From Chlorella sorokiniana (lineage: Eukaryota > Chlorophyta > Trebouxiophyceae > Chlorellales > Chlorellaceae), in contig CP084620.1 in assembly GCA_025917655.1 (NCBI GenBank), forward strand, positions 1,240,001 to 1,304,000: 64,000 bases of DNA. The letters run 5' to 3'. The notes under the pieces are model-generated. The model ran no database searches. It saw only the letters and a list, made by a program, of their open reading frames with translations, and was not told the DNA's origin. Shown in pieces: positions 11,567 through 22,711 of the stretch. Made by a program: the position numbers and the translations under genes. The first letter of the stretch is position 1. Each line of letters begins with the position of its first letter.

Positions 11567-12458
11567 TGATGTTCTGTTGTTCGTAAAGCAGGTGTACAGA
11601 GCGCTGATATGTATGATTAAAGCTAATGACGAAAGCAAAATGCTCCAAAATGTTGACACGCATGCCGCTCATCTCCGAAACCGTCCCGACAGCGCTCTAC
11701 TGCTCCACGGTCATACAACACGATAGTAAATGGAGAGATTTCATGTGTATTAACAGGTAGCAAGCAGGCCGGAGCCGCGGGTTCTTGCCGCCTGTAAGGC
11801 GCCGGCGCCCATCAGAGGGCGCCAAGCGCCTGGTTGCGTGCCGCCACGAACTGGTTCATCATAGCAACACCACTTACATGCACACGATGCGCTAAACACA
11901 TTGAGAATTCAGAAGAAACGTCAATAGCCATAGCCGAAAAGTTAAATAAAAGGGACACAGGGAAAGTAGGAGCGCTCAGCTGGAAGGAGCACAGACCTGG
12001 TTCAAGGAAAACGGCTGCGAGGCAGCGCAAAAGGTACGTTTGTTCAGTTGTACACCACAGACATGCAGGGCGCCCGGACAAGATTCAACAAAGCCGGGCA
12101 CCCAAGAGGGCATGGAGGAGCAGCTGGAAATGGCCAGCACGCCAAGGAATCCCCAACTGCAGGTTGGACAGGCAGACGCGCAATTGGGACGAGGAGCCAA
12201 CTTCACTTGCTGAGCTGTGCATGTGCAAAACCTGAGTGTAGCAGAGGTGAGGCAATACCCGCGCAAAATCGGGGTGCAGGGCAAAAGAAAACGGGGGCAA
12301 AGCCCCATGGGCGGGAGGGCGGAGGGCAGGAGGAGCTAGCTGACTGCCTAGGCTGGCGGAAACGAGTTTGTGAGAAGGCTTGGCTACCTTTCATGTTGTG
12401 CCTTGCGGCATCCTGCTTGTAGCATCTTGGGCTGCGTGTCTTGGGCAGCGGTTGGCGC
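11567..12458. other. Gene-free stretch upstream of the cDPGS-like gene and downstream of the SAC phosphatase
   Basis: About 890 bases, less GC-rich than the flanks. It should hold the cDPGS-like promoter and the SAC 3' UTR. A 133-codon plus-strand open frame at 11834-12235 has no recognisable motif or exon structure and is not called a gene. A perfect 7-base-pair hairpin lies at 11804-11823 (loop of six). Confidence 0.4.
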
Positions 12459-15400
12459 CTAGAAAGCCAGGCCGTGCAGCGGCGGCGCCGCCGACATGGC
12501 TGGCTGGCTGGCGGGCGGCAGAGCGTCTGCTGCTGGGGCGCGCGCCCTGCAGCGGGGAGCCGGGCGCAGCCTGGGAGGTGAGTGCAGCACGGCACCAGGC
12601 TCAGCAGCCTGGCGACGCATGCGCTCAAGCATCTGCAGGCCGCAGGCCGGCGGGCCCTCTCTCGCTGCGCGCTCGCCTGCGTGAAGGATGCCAGGCTGAG
12701 GGCCCAGGGCGGGCGCATGGCCGCCGCGCACTGCTCCCCCAGCGCCCGCACCTCCACCGGGTCCAGCTGGGCGGCCAACTGGGCGCGCTGACGCTCCACC
12801 TGGGCCTGCAGCGAAAGCAGCAGGCGGGGGGGCAGGCCCGCAAGCTTGAGCAACGCACCGCTTTGCTTTTGGCCCCCATCCGTCTTGTCGTCGTGTTTTG
12901 CTGTGCATGCTGCGCTGCGTCCGCTGCGCAGGAGGCGCGCGGCGGTTGGGCCGCCGCGCGCGGCACGGCCCCAGCCCCACCTGCAGGCGCGCTCGCTCCT
13001 CCAGCATGGCCGCCAGCGGGTCGGCGCCGGTGAGCCACCAGGCGGCGGCGGGGGGCCACCCCAGCGTGTCCACCCCCGCCGCACAGCCTCCGCCCCAAAC
13101 ACCACCGCGCTCATGGACAGCGGCTCGGCGCGCGCCGCCGCCGTAGCCGGCGCTGCCAGGCGCGGCGCGGGGCCCAGCAGGGAGGGGCGGAGCTGGTGCG
13201 GCGCGGTGCCTGGCTCGGACGAGGCGCGGGCCAGGCCGCCGCCGCCATCACTGCCGTCACCGTGAGTGCGGCGGCCAAAGGAGCGCAGGCGGGCGAGGCT
13301 GGGGAAGCTGAGGCGGCGCGTGGGCTTGGCTGCTGCAGGCTCGGGCGCTGCTGCAAGCATGGGAGGAAGCGGGAAAGGGGGCCAAGAGCGCGTGCTTAGA
13401 ACCATGTCTGTCGAAATCGCATTGCAGGGAAGCAGGGAAGGAGGCTGGCTGTGGGGAGCTTGGTGCCCTCACACCAGCCACCCAGAACCGCCCACCCGCT
13501 CCCGCAGCACAGCCCTGCAGCACCAGCTCGCCCTCGGCGCCTCCCCCAAGCACCCACCCGCGCGCTGCTGCTTGATGCGCTGCTCCTCCGCCGCCGCCGC
13601 CCCCTCCAGGTTCAGCCCCGCCAGGGAGTGGTAGCTGGCGGGCGGCGCAGCCCGCCAAACGTGAGGCTGCTGCTGGCGCCGGGGTCGGGCGGCGGCTCCA
13701 TCAGCAGCAGCTGCTGGCCGGGCCGCGAGCTGGCCTCCCCAGGGAAGAGCGCCACAGAGGCCAGCTCACCCGCCAGCTCGGACAGGGTGGCGGAGGGGGC
13801 GGTTCGGTGGCGCAGCAGGCCGCCGGATGCGCCGCCGGCAACAGCGGCGCTGCCGGGCCGCGGCCCCAGCACCGTGGCGGCGCCGTTGAAGGTGACTCGG
13901 CGTGCGGGGGCGAGCCCGCTGCGGGGCCGGGCTCCCGGTGGGCTGCAGCGGCGTGCGGCCCAGGCTGCTGGCCATGCTGGGGTCGCTGTTGCTGCGCTGC
14001 AGGCCGCCCAGCGGGAGGGCCACCCCAGGCCCCGCCGCCTCCACCCCTGCCGCCGCCACGGCCGCCGCGGCTGCCGCCGCCGCTGCCGGCTTAGCCGTGC
14101 TGCTGCCGCCGCCGGCCGCCGCCGCGTTGGGCGCCTTGCCGGGGACAGCCAGCCCAGGGCGCCTTTGCTGGTGGCTGGCGGCGGCGGGCGAGGCGCACGT
14201 GGGCCACGGGCTGGCGCGACAGCAGCGCACCCAGGCTCTCCAGCTTGGCGGCGCCGCGGGAGCCGGTGCTGAGCAGCGGGCTGCGGCGCGCCAGCAGCGG
14301 GCGGCCGCGCGGCACCGGGCTGGGGGGCTGCCGGGGCGGCCGCCGCAGGCGGCGCGCCGCGGGGCTCGTCGGCTCCGCGGGCGGCGGCGGAGCGGCAGCC
14401 GCCGCCGCCTGCTGCGCGGCGGCGCCCGGCGGGGGCCTGGGGGCGGCCCCTTCCACCAGGGCAGCCAGTGTGGGTGCAAAGGAGCCGTCGCTGGAGAGGG
14501 ACACCAGGGAGGCGTTGGACAGGCTCTCCAGCAGCCTGCCCCCTGCTCAGCCTCCCCATCCGCTTCGACCGGCGGAGACGGCAGCGCGTCGGCGGCCGCC
14601 GCCCGGGGGCGTGGGCGAGCGCGGCGGCGGGAAGGAGGCCAGCGCGTCAGCGGCTGCGGCGGCGATGCCCGGCTGACCCGCGGCGGAGGTGAAGCTGCTG
14701 CTGCGGCTGCCCAGGCTGGTGGTCCTGGCGGGGTTGCGCCCAAACCCTGGCACACGGGGGCAGCAGGAAAGTGCAGCGGTTGAGAACGCGGGGAGAGGGG
14801 CCCAGCAGGCAACCACGGCACTCCCACAGGGCATGCGACAGCCCGGTTCCAGTTTGGGGGCCACGCCCCCTAGGTCTTGAAGAACCCAGACACTATTCAC
14901 GCCGGCCCTCGCTGAGGCCTGCCTGCCTGCCCCTCTCCCGGTCTGCTGCCTCCGCTCCCTCCTGCCCCCCATCCTCTGTTGGCCGCCTCGCCCCCTCCAC
15001 CCCTCCCCACACCCCCGCCCCCACCCACCGCTGTGCAGGTACGTGTCCCCGCCCAGCTCCCAGATGTGGGGGCTGCCCGCCGCCGGCCTGAACACCCCCA
15101 GGAAGAGGTTGAGCGCGTCCTGCTTGTCGGCGTCGGCGTAGGCGTTGGAGTAGAAGCGGCGCACGCTGGTCAGCAGGTCGCGCGACTGCGTGGCCGCCTC
15201 CCAGTCGCCGCGCTGGCGCTGGAAGAAGGCGGAGTGGGCCTCGGAGCCGCCTGGGGGTGGGGGGTGGGGGAGGGGGAGGGAGCGGGAAGAGTGGGCAGGG
15301 CGGTCCGGGACGGCGAGCGCGGCCGCCACGCGCGAGCAAGCAGCGCCGGGGGCCCCGCCGCCCCGCCATGCCAGCCAGGCGGGCGGCGGCAGCCGCGGCG

Positions 15401-17649
15401 CGCTCGCTTCCCATCCGCAGCAGCCCCTGCTGCCACATAACCAGCCAGCCGGCAGCCCACCGTACTGCTGTGCCAGGGTGTGGCCCATGGCCTCGTACGC
15501 GTCCATGAGGTGGCGCGCCAGGCTGGACCCGGGGTCCAGGACCGCCGCCTCGCTGATGCCCAGCGCGTGCAGCTGCTGCCCCAGCGCCAGCATGCCGAAC
15601 GTGAACTGGCCCACGTTGGTGCGGTCGATGGAGTCGATGCAGTTGGTGCGCAGCACGCCGCGCTGCTGGCGCGGGGCGCGCCGCCGCCCGCGCAGGCAAA
15701 CACGCCCGTGGCCGCCAGCACCGGCTCCTGCAGCCGCTGCAGGTCGGACAGCAGCGCGGAGCGCGCGACGCGGGCGCGGTGCGACAGGTCGAGCGCGGCG
15801 TACTGCACGCGCTGCTGGCCGGGGCCCAGGCGGGCGTTGAGGAAGCGCAGCGCCGCCGCGTACTCCTGGCCCAGCACCGACTCGCGGGCGCCGCTCCACG
15901 CGCTTCACCAGGTCCAGCACACACACCGGCTCGCCGTACAGCTCGCTGGGGGTGAGGGTGAGGGTGAGGGGGAGGGGTGACACGGTGAAGCGTGGGGTTG
16001 AGAAAGATACGGTGGTGGTGGTGTGCGGGGGAGGGGGGACGGGGGCTGGGCCCCGGTGGTAGGTGCATGGTGCCCGGTGCAACACACCTTTCCTCCACCT
16101 CCCCCACCCTCCCACACCTTGTGCATCACAACGGGCACCAGCCACGCCCCTCCCCCTCCCCCGGTGCGCCGCCGCCCCTGCCGCCTCACCGCAGCTGGTC
16201 AAAGTGTCGGCGGGTGGAGGCGTAGAGGGGGTCGTAGCGGTGCAGCAGGATCTCGGGCTTGACCACGCTGGAGTCGGGCGCTGCGCCCAGTGCAGCGGGA
16301 TGGAGCCCCGCACCTGCACGCACGACGCCAGCAGCGGCTGCCCCGACCGCCAGTCCAGCCCCGCCTCCACCACCTGCTCCACCTCCACGTCGTTGGCGGC
16401 GTAGCCCGCGTCGCTCACGCCGCGCTTCAGGTACCGCGTGCCCGCAAACTGTGTAGTCAAGTTTGGGTGGGTGGGGGTGGGAAGGAGGGGCAGCAAAGAG
16501 CACGCACGCGGTGCAGCGAGTGAGCAAAGCGGGCCAGGCAGTGCGGAAAGCTGGCCTGCGCTTCCCAGCGTCAGAAGCAGCAGGGCAGCCCCCGGGGGAT
16601 GCTCACGTGGCGTGAGCGGCGCGCGATGAGCGTGAGCAGCAGCGTGCGGCCCAGCAGGGCCAGCGGGCGCTGCTGGAAGGAGCCGTGGGCCAGGGGGACG
16701 ACGAAGCGGGAGGAGCCCAGCGCGTCGCGCAGCGGGCGCGACAGGAACTCGTTCCACACGCCCTTGGCGGCCCAGGCGCGCTCCGCCCAGCCCTCCCCCG
16801 GCGGCTGCTCCCAGGTGCGCTGCACCGTCTGGTGGGCGGGCCAGGTGTATGAGAAGAAGAAGTCGCGGGTGAGCTGCACGCCGCCCAGCAGGCGGCGGTA
16901 GCGCTGCTCCGCGGGGAGGCCACCTGGGCGCCAAAGGCGGCGCGGTGGGCCGCGGGGCTCATCACCGGCAGCAGCGCGGTGGCGTCGATGCCGTACACCT
17001 TGTGGCCTGCGGGGGGGCGCGCGCGCGTGCGCGCGCAGGGAAGCGGGCACGCTGAGCCGCCAGTGCAGGGGTGCCTCAGGACAGGACAGCAGCCTGAGAA
17101 GTGGGGAGGTCCCGGCAACAGGCTGCGCGCATGTGCAAGCATGCTTGGAGCGGTCGGGCTGCAGCGATGAGCGGGGCAAGGGAGGGGCGGCGCAGCGGCG
17201 GGGGCGCCCACCGCAGATGGTGCCCAGCTGGCGGCGGCGCGTGACCAGCAGCAGGTAGGGGCCCTCCAGCAGCTGCACCACGCCCACGATGGCGCACGCC
17301 TCGCACACCAGCTGCAGCCCGCCGTGCTGCTGGTTGCCTGCACGGGGAGGGCGGAGGGGGGGGCCGGGCGTCAGACGTGGGCGCCGTCGTCAGACAAGGC
17401 GGCGGAGCTGGCGGTACAATCCGCAAGCGCAACCTCGCACGGGCCCTCGCACAGGGGCCCCACCTGCGTGGATGGCGGCCAGCAAGCGCCGCATCTGGGG
17501 CCTGGTGTAGGGGTGGGGTCCTCGCAGGCATCCAGCGCCGGCACCGTGCGGTCGAGCTTCAGTACCCGGAACTCCTCCTCCCCCTCCCCTCCCACGGTGT
17601 GCCGCACGACATACAGCCGCTGCGACGTCTGGTACAGTGTGAGATGCAT
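12459..17649 (-). CDS. SAC-domain phosphoinositide phosphatase, FIG4/plant SAC2-5-like
   Basis: Enzymes of this clade remove the 5-phosphate of PtdIns(3,5)P2 at endosomal and vacuolar membranes. Start ATG 17649-17647 ([19 protein letters not shown]). SAC-domain exons follow: [20 protein letters not shown] (about 17310-17240), [26 protein letters not shown] (about 16890-16850), [37 protein letters not shown] (about 16440-16390), [19 protein letters not shown]. The catalytic CX5R loop is intact as [12 protein letters not shown], with the Cys codon at 15639-15641. Next come [18 protein letters not shown] and [21 protein letters not shown] (about 15165-15095), both FIG4-like. The tail (about 14760-12460) is a low-complexity Ala/Pro/Ser extension with several frame slips; its end is uncertain. 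G-run 17515-17518 is also one short. The domain call is firm, the tail is not. Confidence 0.85.
15950..15970. repeat. GGGTGA repeat forming a C-rich pyrimidine tract at a 3' splice site
   Basis: Three GGGTGA units plus a trailing GGG on the + strand. In transcript sense this is TCACCC repeated directly before the CCCAG acceptor of the exon that begins [12 protein letters not shown]. It is the intron's polypyrimidine tract and could fold as a G-quadruplex on the other strand. Confidence 0.6.
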
Positions 17650-18458
17650 GGCTGCGCGGCTCCGCGGCTGCCTGCAGCAACCAGGGGCAAGAAGGCAGGC
17701 CAGGTGGGCAGGAAGTGGCAGCCAGCGTGGCGGGTAGGGCGAGGCCCGCCGCTACCCTGGGACTCGAGGAGCGCTTGTCCGGCGGCGGAGATGCCCCGGC
17801 ACCTACGCAAGCGTATGCGAGCAACGGCTGCGGGCTTGCCTGGCTTGTGGGAGGGCTGTGGCGGGGGTGGCAACTCCTAACCCCACCCTAGCGCGGCTAC
17901 TGCCACAGCCGCATAGCAGCGAATCGGAGCTGCATGAACGATATCGGTGCGGTACCGGTGCTGCGCGTCTTGGCTGCAGCCGGCGGCTCGCAGCACGCAG
18001 CATGGACCTGCTTGCACAACACTTTGCCTGGTTGCAAGTTTAGACAGCCGCAACCGGAGTGTGAAAGGGGCCTTTGAATTCTCACACATCTTGCATCCGA
18101 GCGGGCGGTTAAGCGGGCCCTTCAAACTCGCTGGAAGCAGAGCAGAGCAGGGCGCCGGCGCCACCATTCAAACGGAGGCGACGGCGAGGGCGCTGAAGGG
18201 CTGTCTCTGCTGCACATAGCAAGTATGCACAGCCAGACCCCATACATCACTGGTTGTCGACCTTGGAGCAAATGAGCTGACCGGACCGCAGGCTGCTTTT
18301 GGGGGCAGCAGGGGCATGCGGCGTCTGCACAGTCATCCCCTTGGTCCATGGGTCCATGGACAGACTCTGTGGTGTGGAAGCCCTGATATGCTGCTTTGTT
18401 TCATAACTCAAGACACAACTTGATAGTAGCACTTGGACGCTGCCACACACCCTACAGA
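17650..18458. promoter_or_regulatory. Divergent intergenic region, SAC phosphatase and 222-residue orphan
   Basis: About 810 bases between two outward-facing starts. No coding frame is convincing. A short palindromic cluster (TCCATGG twice) lies near 18346-18360. No named promoter element identified. Confidence 0.35.
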
Positions 18459-19438
18459 ATGCTAGCCCCTGCTGCGCAGCATGCCTGCCTTGGAGGCACC
18501 CTCCCAAAGCCTGTCAGACTGCTTAGCCTGCAAAAGCACGCCACAGGCCCCGTGCCTTCTAGGGTTTGGCCTCTGCCTGGGCGCGCGCCGGGGGCGCAGG
18601 GGGCAGTGGGTTCCTGCCGCCGCCATGCCGCCCGTCCTCGTGGCTCCAAGGAGGACGGCGGCGTGGCGGCAGTGGGCAGCGACATGAGCTGGAGCCACGT
18701 GGCACGCGACGTGCGACAGCGCCTGGCTGCCTGCATGGGGAGCAAGCAGAGCTCCCTGGACCAGCTGCAGAAGTGGTGCGCTGGGCGACCGCTAAAGCTG
18801 ACTCTGCGCAGGCCGGGGTTGCGCGCATGGGTGCGTGCGTGGAACAAGTCATGTCGCTCTACTTGGGTGGCCCCCATGCCGTGCAGGCTGGGTGACACGC
18901 GCCTAAGCTGTGACCTGGAGATGCGCGAGGACCACGGCCAGGCCGAGGTGGTGGCGGAGCAGGAGGCTGTCAACCAGGACCTGGCGGGGATGCAGGTGGA
19001 CGTGAGGCAGTGGTGAGGCGCAGGGCTGCAGGGGCCGCCTCCCGCGCCCCTGCTACAACCCTCTGCTGCCACGGGGCCAAGTTCACACGCTCCATGCCAG
19101 CACCCCCTGCAGGCTGAGCGGCCAGGCTGACGAGGAGACGGACGGCAAGATGGCGGGCATGCTGACGCTGAGGGTGCTGCAGTCTTACCACGATGGTGCA
19201 GGTGGGCTGAGGCCACGTCGGGCTGCCTGAGGCTGGGCACGCACGGCCTGCCTGCGGTCTGAGCGGCGCGTGCTGCCTCTGCCTGGCGTGCGCAGGTGAG
19301 GCGTTTGACGACGAGAGCGATGACTCGTACTGGAGGCTGCAGGGCTTCCTGCCCGGGGGCCTGGTGGAGGCGCTGGACCACAGCACCCTGCAGCGCTTGA
19401 TAAAGAGCTACGTGGCGCTGCCGTTCAGCGGCGTGTGA
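18459..19438 (+). CDS. Uncharacterised 222-residue protein, probable organelle leader
   Basis: I do not recognise the family. The model is clean: four exons (18459-18775, 18887-19012, 19113-19195, 19296-19438) join in phase through GTGCGC, GTGAGG and GTGCAG donors and CAG/CGCAG acceptors to 222 codons plus TGA, with no frame slip. The first 60 or so residues (from MLAPAAQHACLGG) have almost no acidic residues and many Ala, Ser, Arg and Pro, as in plastid or mitochondrial transit peptides. The rest is acidic and helical, with SHVARDVRQRLAACMGSK, DHGQAEVVAEQEAVNQDLA and DDESDDSYWRLQGFLPGG, ending LIKSYVALPFSGV. An upstream in-frame ATG also exists at 18396. Function unknown. Confidence 0.65.
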
Positions 19439-20049
19439 ACGCAGCCCACCGCAGCTGCGTCGCACGGATCAGATCCCACTGGCCGGTGCCCCTTCTGTGC
19501 ATTCTCTACTGCTACCCGGGATTTTTGCTTTTTCATGTTGAATGCGCCGGGGTGCGCCACCTGCTAACTGATGGATACAGGCCCCTTGCAAAGCTGCACT
19601 CTGCTGCCACGCCCATCAACCAGCCTTTCCTGAGCACCTGCACAAAGCAGAGCGGCTAGCCACCCCCTGAGCGCCGCATGATATGTACAGGAGCGCATTG
19701 GCTCACCTCCCTCTGACGCATCCACTTGTTTAGGTTTGCAGTAATGTACAAATTGTTTCCAGACATGATGCAACGCATGCAGAGAGCCCCCTGCACCCTG
19801 CATGCCACAGCTGGCAATTTGTGTGGCATGCAAGGCCCAGGGTGAAAGGGAAAGTAAAGAGCGTACAACGACGGTAGGGGAGGGGTAGAGGTGCAGGGAA
19901 AACTGAACATGCCATGGAAATTTGATGTCTAGGAGGCCTACCTCAGTTGCAGATGACGCGTACAATAAAGGGGGCGCCAAAGATGTTGAGTTTCTGCACA
20001 GGCCCAGCAGTTGCTGCCGTGTGCAAGCAAATGGTGGCTGGGCGTGGGT
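19439..20049. other. Convergent 3' region, orphan and BASS4 genes
   Basis: About 610 bases without a supportable gene. It should hold both 3' UTRs. The base composition is mixed and I see no repeat or structured element. Confidence 0.4.
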
Positions 20050-22507
20050 TCATGGCGTGCTCCTGACGGGGCTGCCCTGGCCATGCTCGCACGATGCATG
20101 CAGCGGCTCAGCCTGGCCCTCCACACCAGCCTCATCCACGCTCTTGATGGACTTGCTGCCCAGGGTGCTCAGGTCTGCGGCCGCCTTGGTGCCGTCAGCG
20201 CTGTCCGCGCCGGCGCCGCCCTCCTCTGCCGCCACAGCTGCCTGCTCTGCAGCAGCCGCCAGCTTGAGCTGCCTGACCCTGCAGCATGGGTGGCGGCGGC
20301 ATGAGGGCCAGTGGCTGAAGGGTGGCTGGGTGCAGACGATCTCGGCAGCTGGTTCGGTCACCCGCTGCGCAGCCGCAGCGTGTCTCCAATCCAGCGCTGC
20401 GCACCTGGGCGCGAACCAGCGGGCGAGCGCGCTGCCAATGACGATCTGGCTAATCTGCCCAACGATGCCGGGGATGATGAGCAGGCCCTGCTTGGACACA
20501 TCGCTTGTCAGGTAGCTGATGACTGCAGGCGGAGCAGGGAAGGGCAGGCCGGGCCACGGTTGAGGAGGGCTTGTCAGGCAAGGACAGCACAAGCCTGCCC
20601 AACCGGCAGCGCGAGGGCCGGCTGGCGGCACACCCTGCTCAGCTGCAGCTGGCGGCCCCGGCTGCGCCCCACCCGTCACGGCCACAGGCGCCGACTTCTG
20701 GCTGGACATGATGCCCGTGGCGATCAGGTCGGTGAGCGGCATGTGGAAGACGTAGTGCAGCGCGGCAAAGTTGAAGGCGAGGTAGACGAGGTGCTGGCCG
20801 ATGGCCAGCAGGATGACGTACAGGGTCTGGAGGGGAGGGGGATGGATGGAGGGGTGGGAAACGCTGGCACACGTGGGCAGTGCAACACATGCCTGTGGGT
20901 GGTTTCGGACAGGCGACGCGCGTGCGAGGCCGGCGCACGCGCTCCCCTGCACACAAGCGCGCGGCGCAGGCCACCCGCCCCAGCCCCACCTGCACAAACT
21001 GCTGGTCCATGAGGGTGGCCTGCGACCCCGACAGCGACTGCCACACAATCATGCTGAGCATGACCACGGAGAACATGGACAGCGGCGTCTTCCAGGCAGC
21101 GGTGAAGCGCTTGACGTGGCGCCCCAGGGGCGGCAGCTCCCGCACCAGCTTGCCCGCCACCGAGGGCGCCAGGATGGTGATGGACAAGCGGGCCAGCAGG
21201 TTTGGGATGTCCACGCTCACCGATTCCAGCTGGGAGGAGCCGCCCAGCAGCGCCTTGAGCCACAGCGGCATGGTGAAGATGCCCAGGATGTTGGACGCGA
21301 CTGCGCGCGGCGGCAGCGGCAGCGGCAGCGCGCGGTGGAGGCCACAGCGTGCGAGGTGCCTCAGCAGGGGCGGGGCCACAGGAGCACTGGAGACGCACAG
21401 CGCACAGGCAGCACCCACCTGTCAGCAGCAGCGCCAGCCCCTCGTTGCCGGCGCAGCTGCGCACGAGCGACACGCCCACTCCCAGCGTGGTGGGCACGGC
21501 CGCGAAGAGCGCCAGGCCCGCCGCAAACTCCGGCGGGTTGAGCGGGATCTCACGCAGCGCAAAGCCCAGGCAGGGGGTCACGAATATGATGCTGCGTGCA
21601 TGAAAGGGGCAACGCTTGTGTTAAAGCACAGCTCGTGGGCCTGAACAGCACACAGCCTGGTGCATGTCTGCAGGGAGGGCGGTCGCACACCTGATGAGGC
21701 CGTATGTGACGCCCAGCTTGTGCTTGATAGCAGCCGCCAGGTCATCCGTCTTCAAGACCAATCCCGAGATGAAGAACACCCTGCAGGGCGGGAGGGCCAG
21801 GTGGGGGTGGGGAAGGCAATCAGCAGCCGTGCTGTGACAGCACCGTCTCCAGCACAGGCTCCAGGGTGCAGGAGATACAACACAGTCGCTCACAAGATGA
21901 TGTTGATCTCTTGTATCACGTGAATGTCATCTCCGATCTGCGAGGCAGCCATCGCAAGCGGGCTTGGAGCAGGAGCACGCACAGAGCTGGCCACCGCTCG
22001 CCGCGCTTCATGCCCCAGCTGGCAGGCTCACCGTGACTCCAACCACTGCTTTGCCGGGGGCCGGCCAAGACAAGGCCCATATGATGGCCACAGCAAAGGA
22101 CAAGGGCAGAAAGTTGTCGATGATGAACTTGCTGACTCTGGCACGCACTGCCCGCCAGTCGATGGCCATGCTCTCCCACCGCCGCCGCCAAGCAGCCACC
22201 CGCCACTCTGCAAAAACGACAATCCTGTCAAGTTTGTTTCCCTTCGCTTCTAGAACAGTTTGCGATGCGGCACGCGCAGTTGGGGAGGTGCATAAGGTTT
22301 GTGAGCAATCGAAAGGACACAGTTGCAGCCTCCCTGACCTGCTCTTGGAATAACGAACAGGATGTCACCGCAACGTGATGTGATTGACAAATGGCCCTGC
22401 GCCGCAACATGCCTGCACAGGAACCTCTGCTGGCACACGCCGCTGCGTTGCTGGCACTTGCAGCGCCTCATCATGTAAAACCAAACTGAGGCCATGCCGG
22501 CCACCAT
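20050..22507 (-). CDS. BASS4: BASS4-like sodium/metabolite carrier (SLC10A7-type, bile acid:sodium symporter family)
   Basis: A polytopic carrier; the plant relative BASS4 sits in the plastid envelope, substrate unsettled. Start ATG 22507-22505 (MVAGMASVWFYMMRR). Exon 1 ends at an AGAGCAG/GTCAGG donor near 22351 and joins in phase to an exon starting near 22210 (EWRVAAWRRR). The first about 50 residues are basic and fit a transit peptide. Membrane segments: FIIDNFLPLSFAVAIIWALS, NIILVFFISGLVLKT, AAGLALFAAVPTTLGVGVSL, NILGIFTMPLWLKALLGG, TPLSMFSVVMLSMIVWQSL, LYVILLAIGQHLVYLAFNF and GLLIIPGIVGQISQIVIGSA. The motif FRISGL-type block (FISGLVLKTDDL) and PTTLGVGVSL are shared with SLC10A7. The C-terminal tail (about 20290-20050) is acidic, Ala-rich and soluble. 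Confidence 0.85.
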
Positions 22508-22711
22508 GATCGTATGATGAGCTATCAGTGTGTGTTTAGTGCTACAGTTGGATGCATACCCAGACTAGTATTGCATCGTTTGCACCATGCCGCCGCCGCC
22601 GCCGGCCCCCGCCATGCTGCCCGCTGCGGGATGATGAACACCCCGCGCCCATGCATGCATGTCTCCCTTATACTTCACTCCAGTTTATTACATTCAAGCG
22701 AGGCTTTTTGA
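22508..22711. promoter_or_regulatory. Short divergent promoter, BASS4 and NOL8-like genes
   Basis: Only 204 bases separate the two start codons. It is less GC-rich than the neighbours, with a CTTATACTT stretch near 22668 about 45 bases before the NOL8-like ATG. A shared bidirectional promoter is an inference from spacing. Confidence 0.4.

Noticed and set aside
11804-11823. 7-base-pair hairpin GGCGCCC...GGGCGCC as a terminator
   Set aside because: Self-complementary GC words are expected by chance in this base composition, and rho-independent terminators do not apply to a nuclear genome.
11834-12235. 133-codon plus-strand open frame
   Set aside because: No motif or family resemblance, no exon structure, and it lies in a stretch expected to be promoter and 3' UTR.
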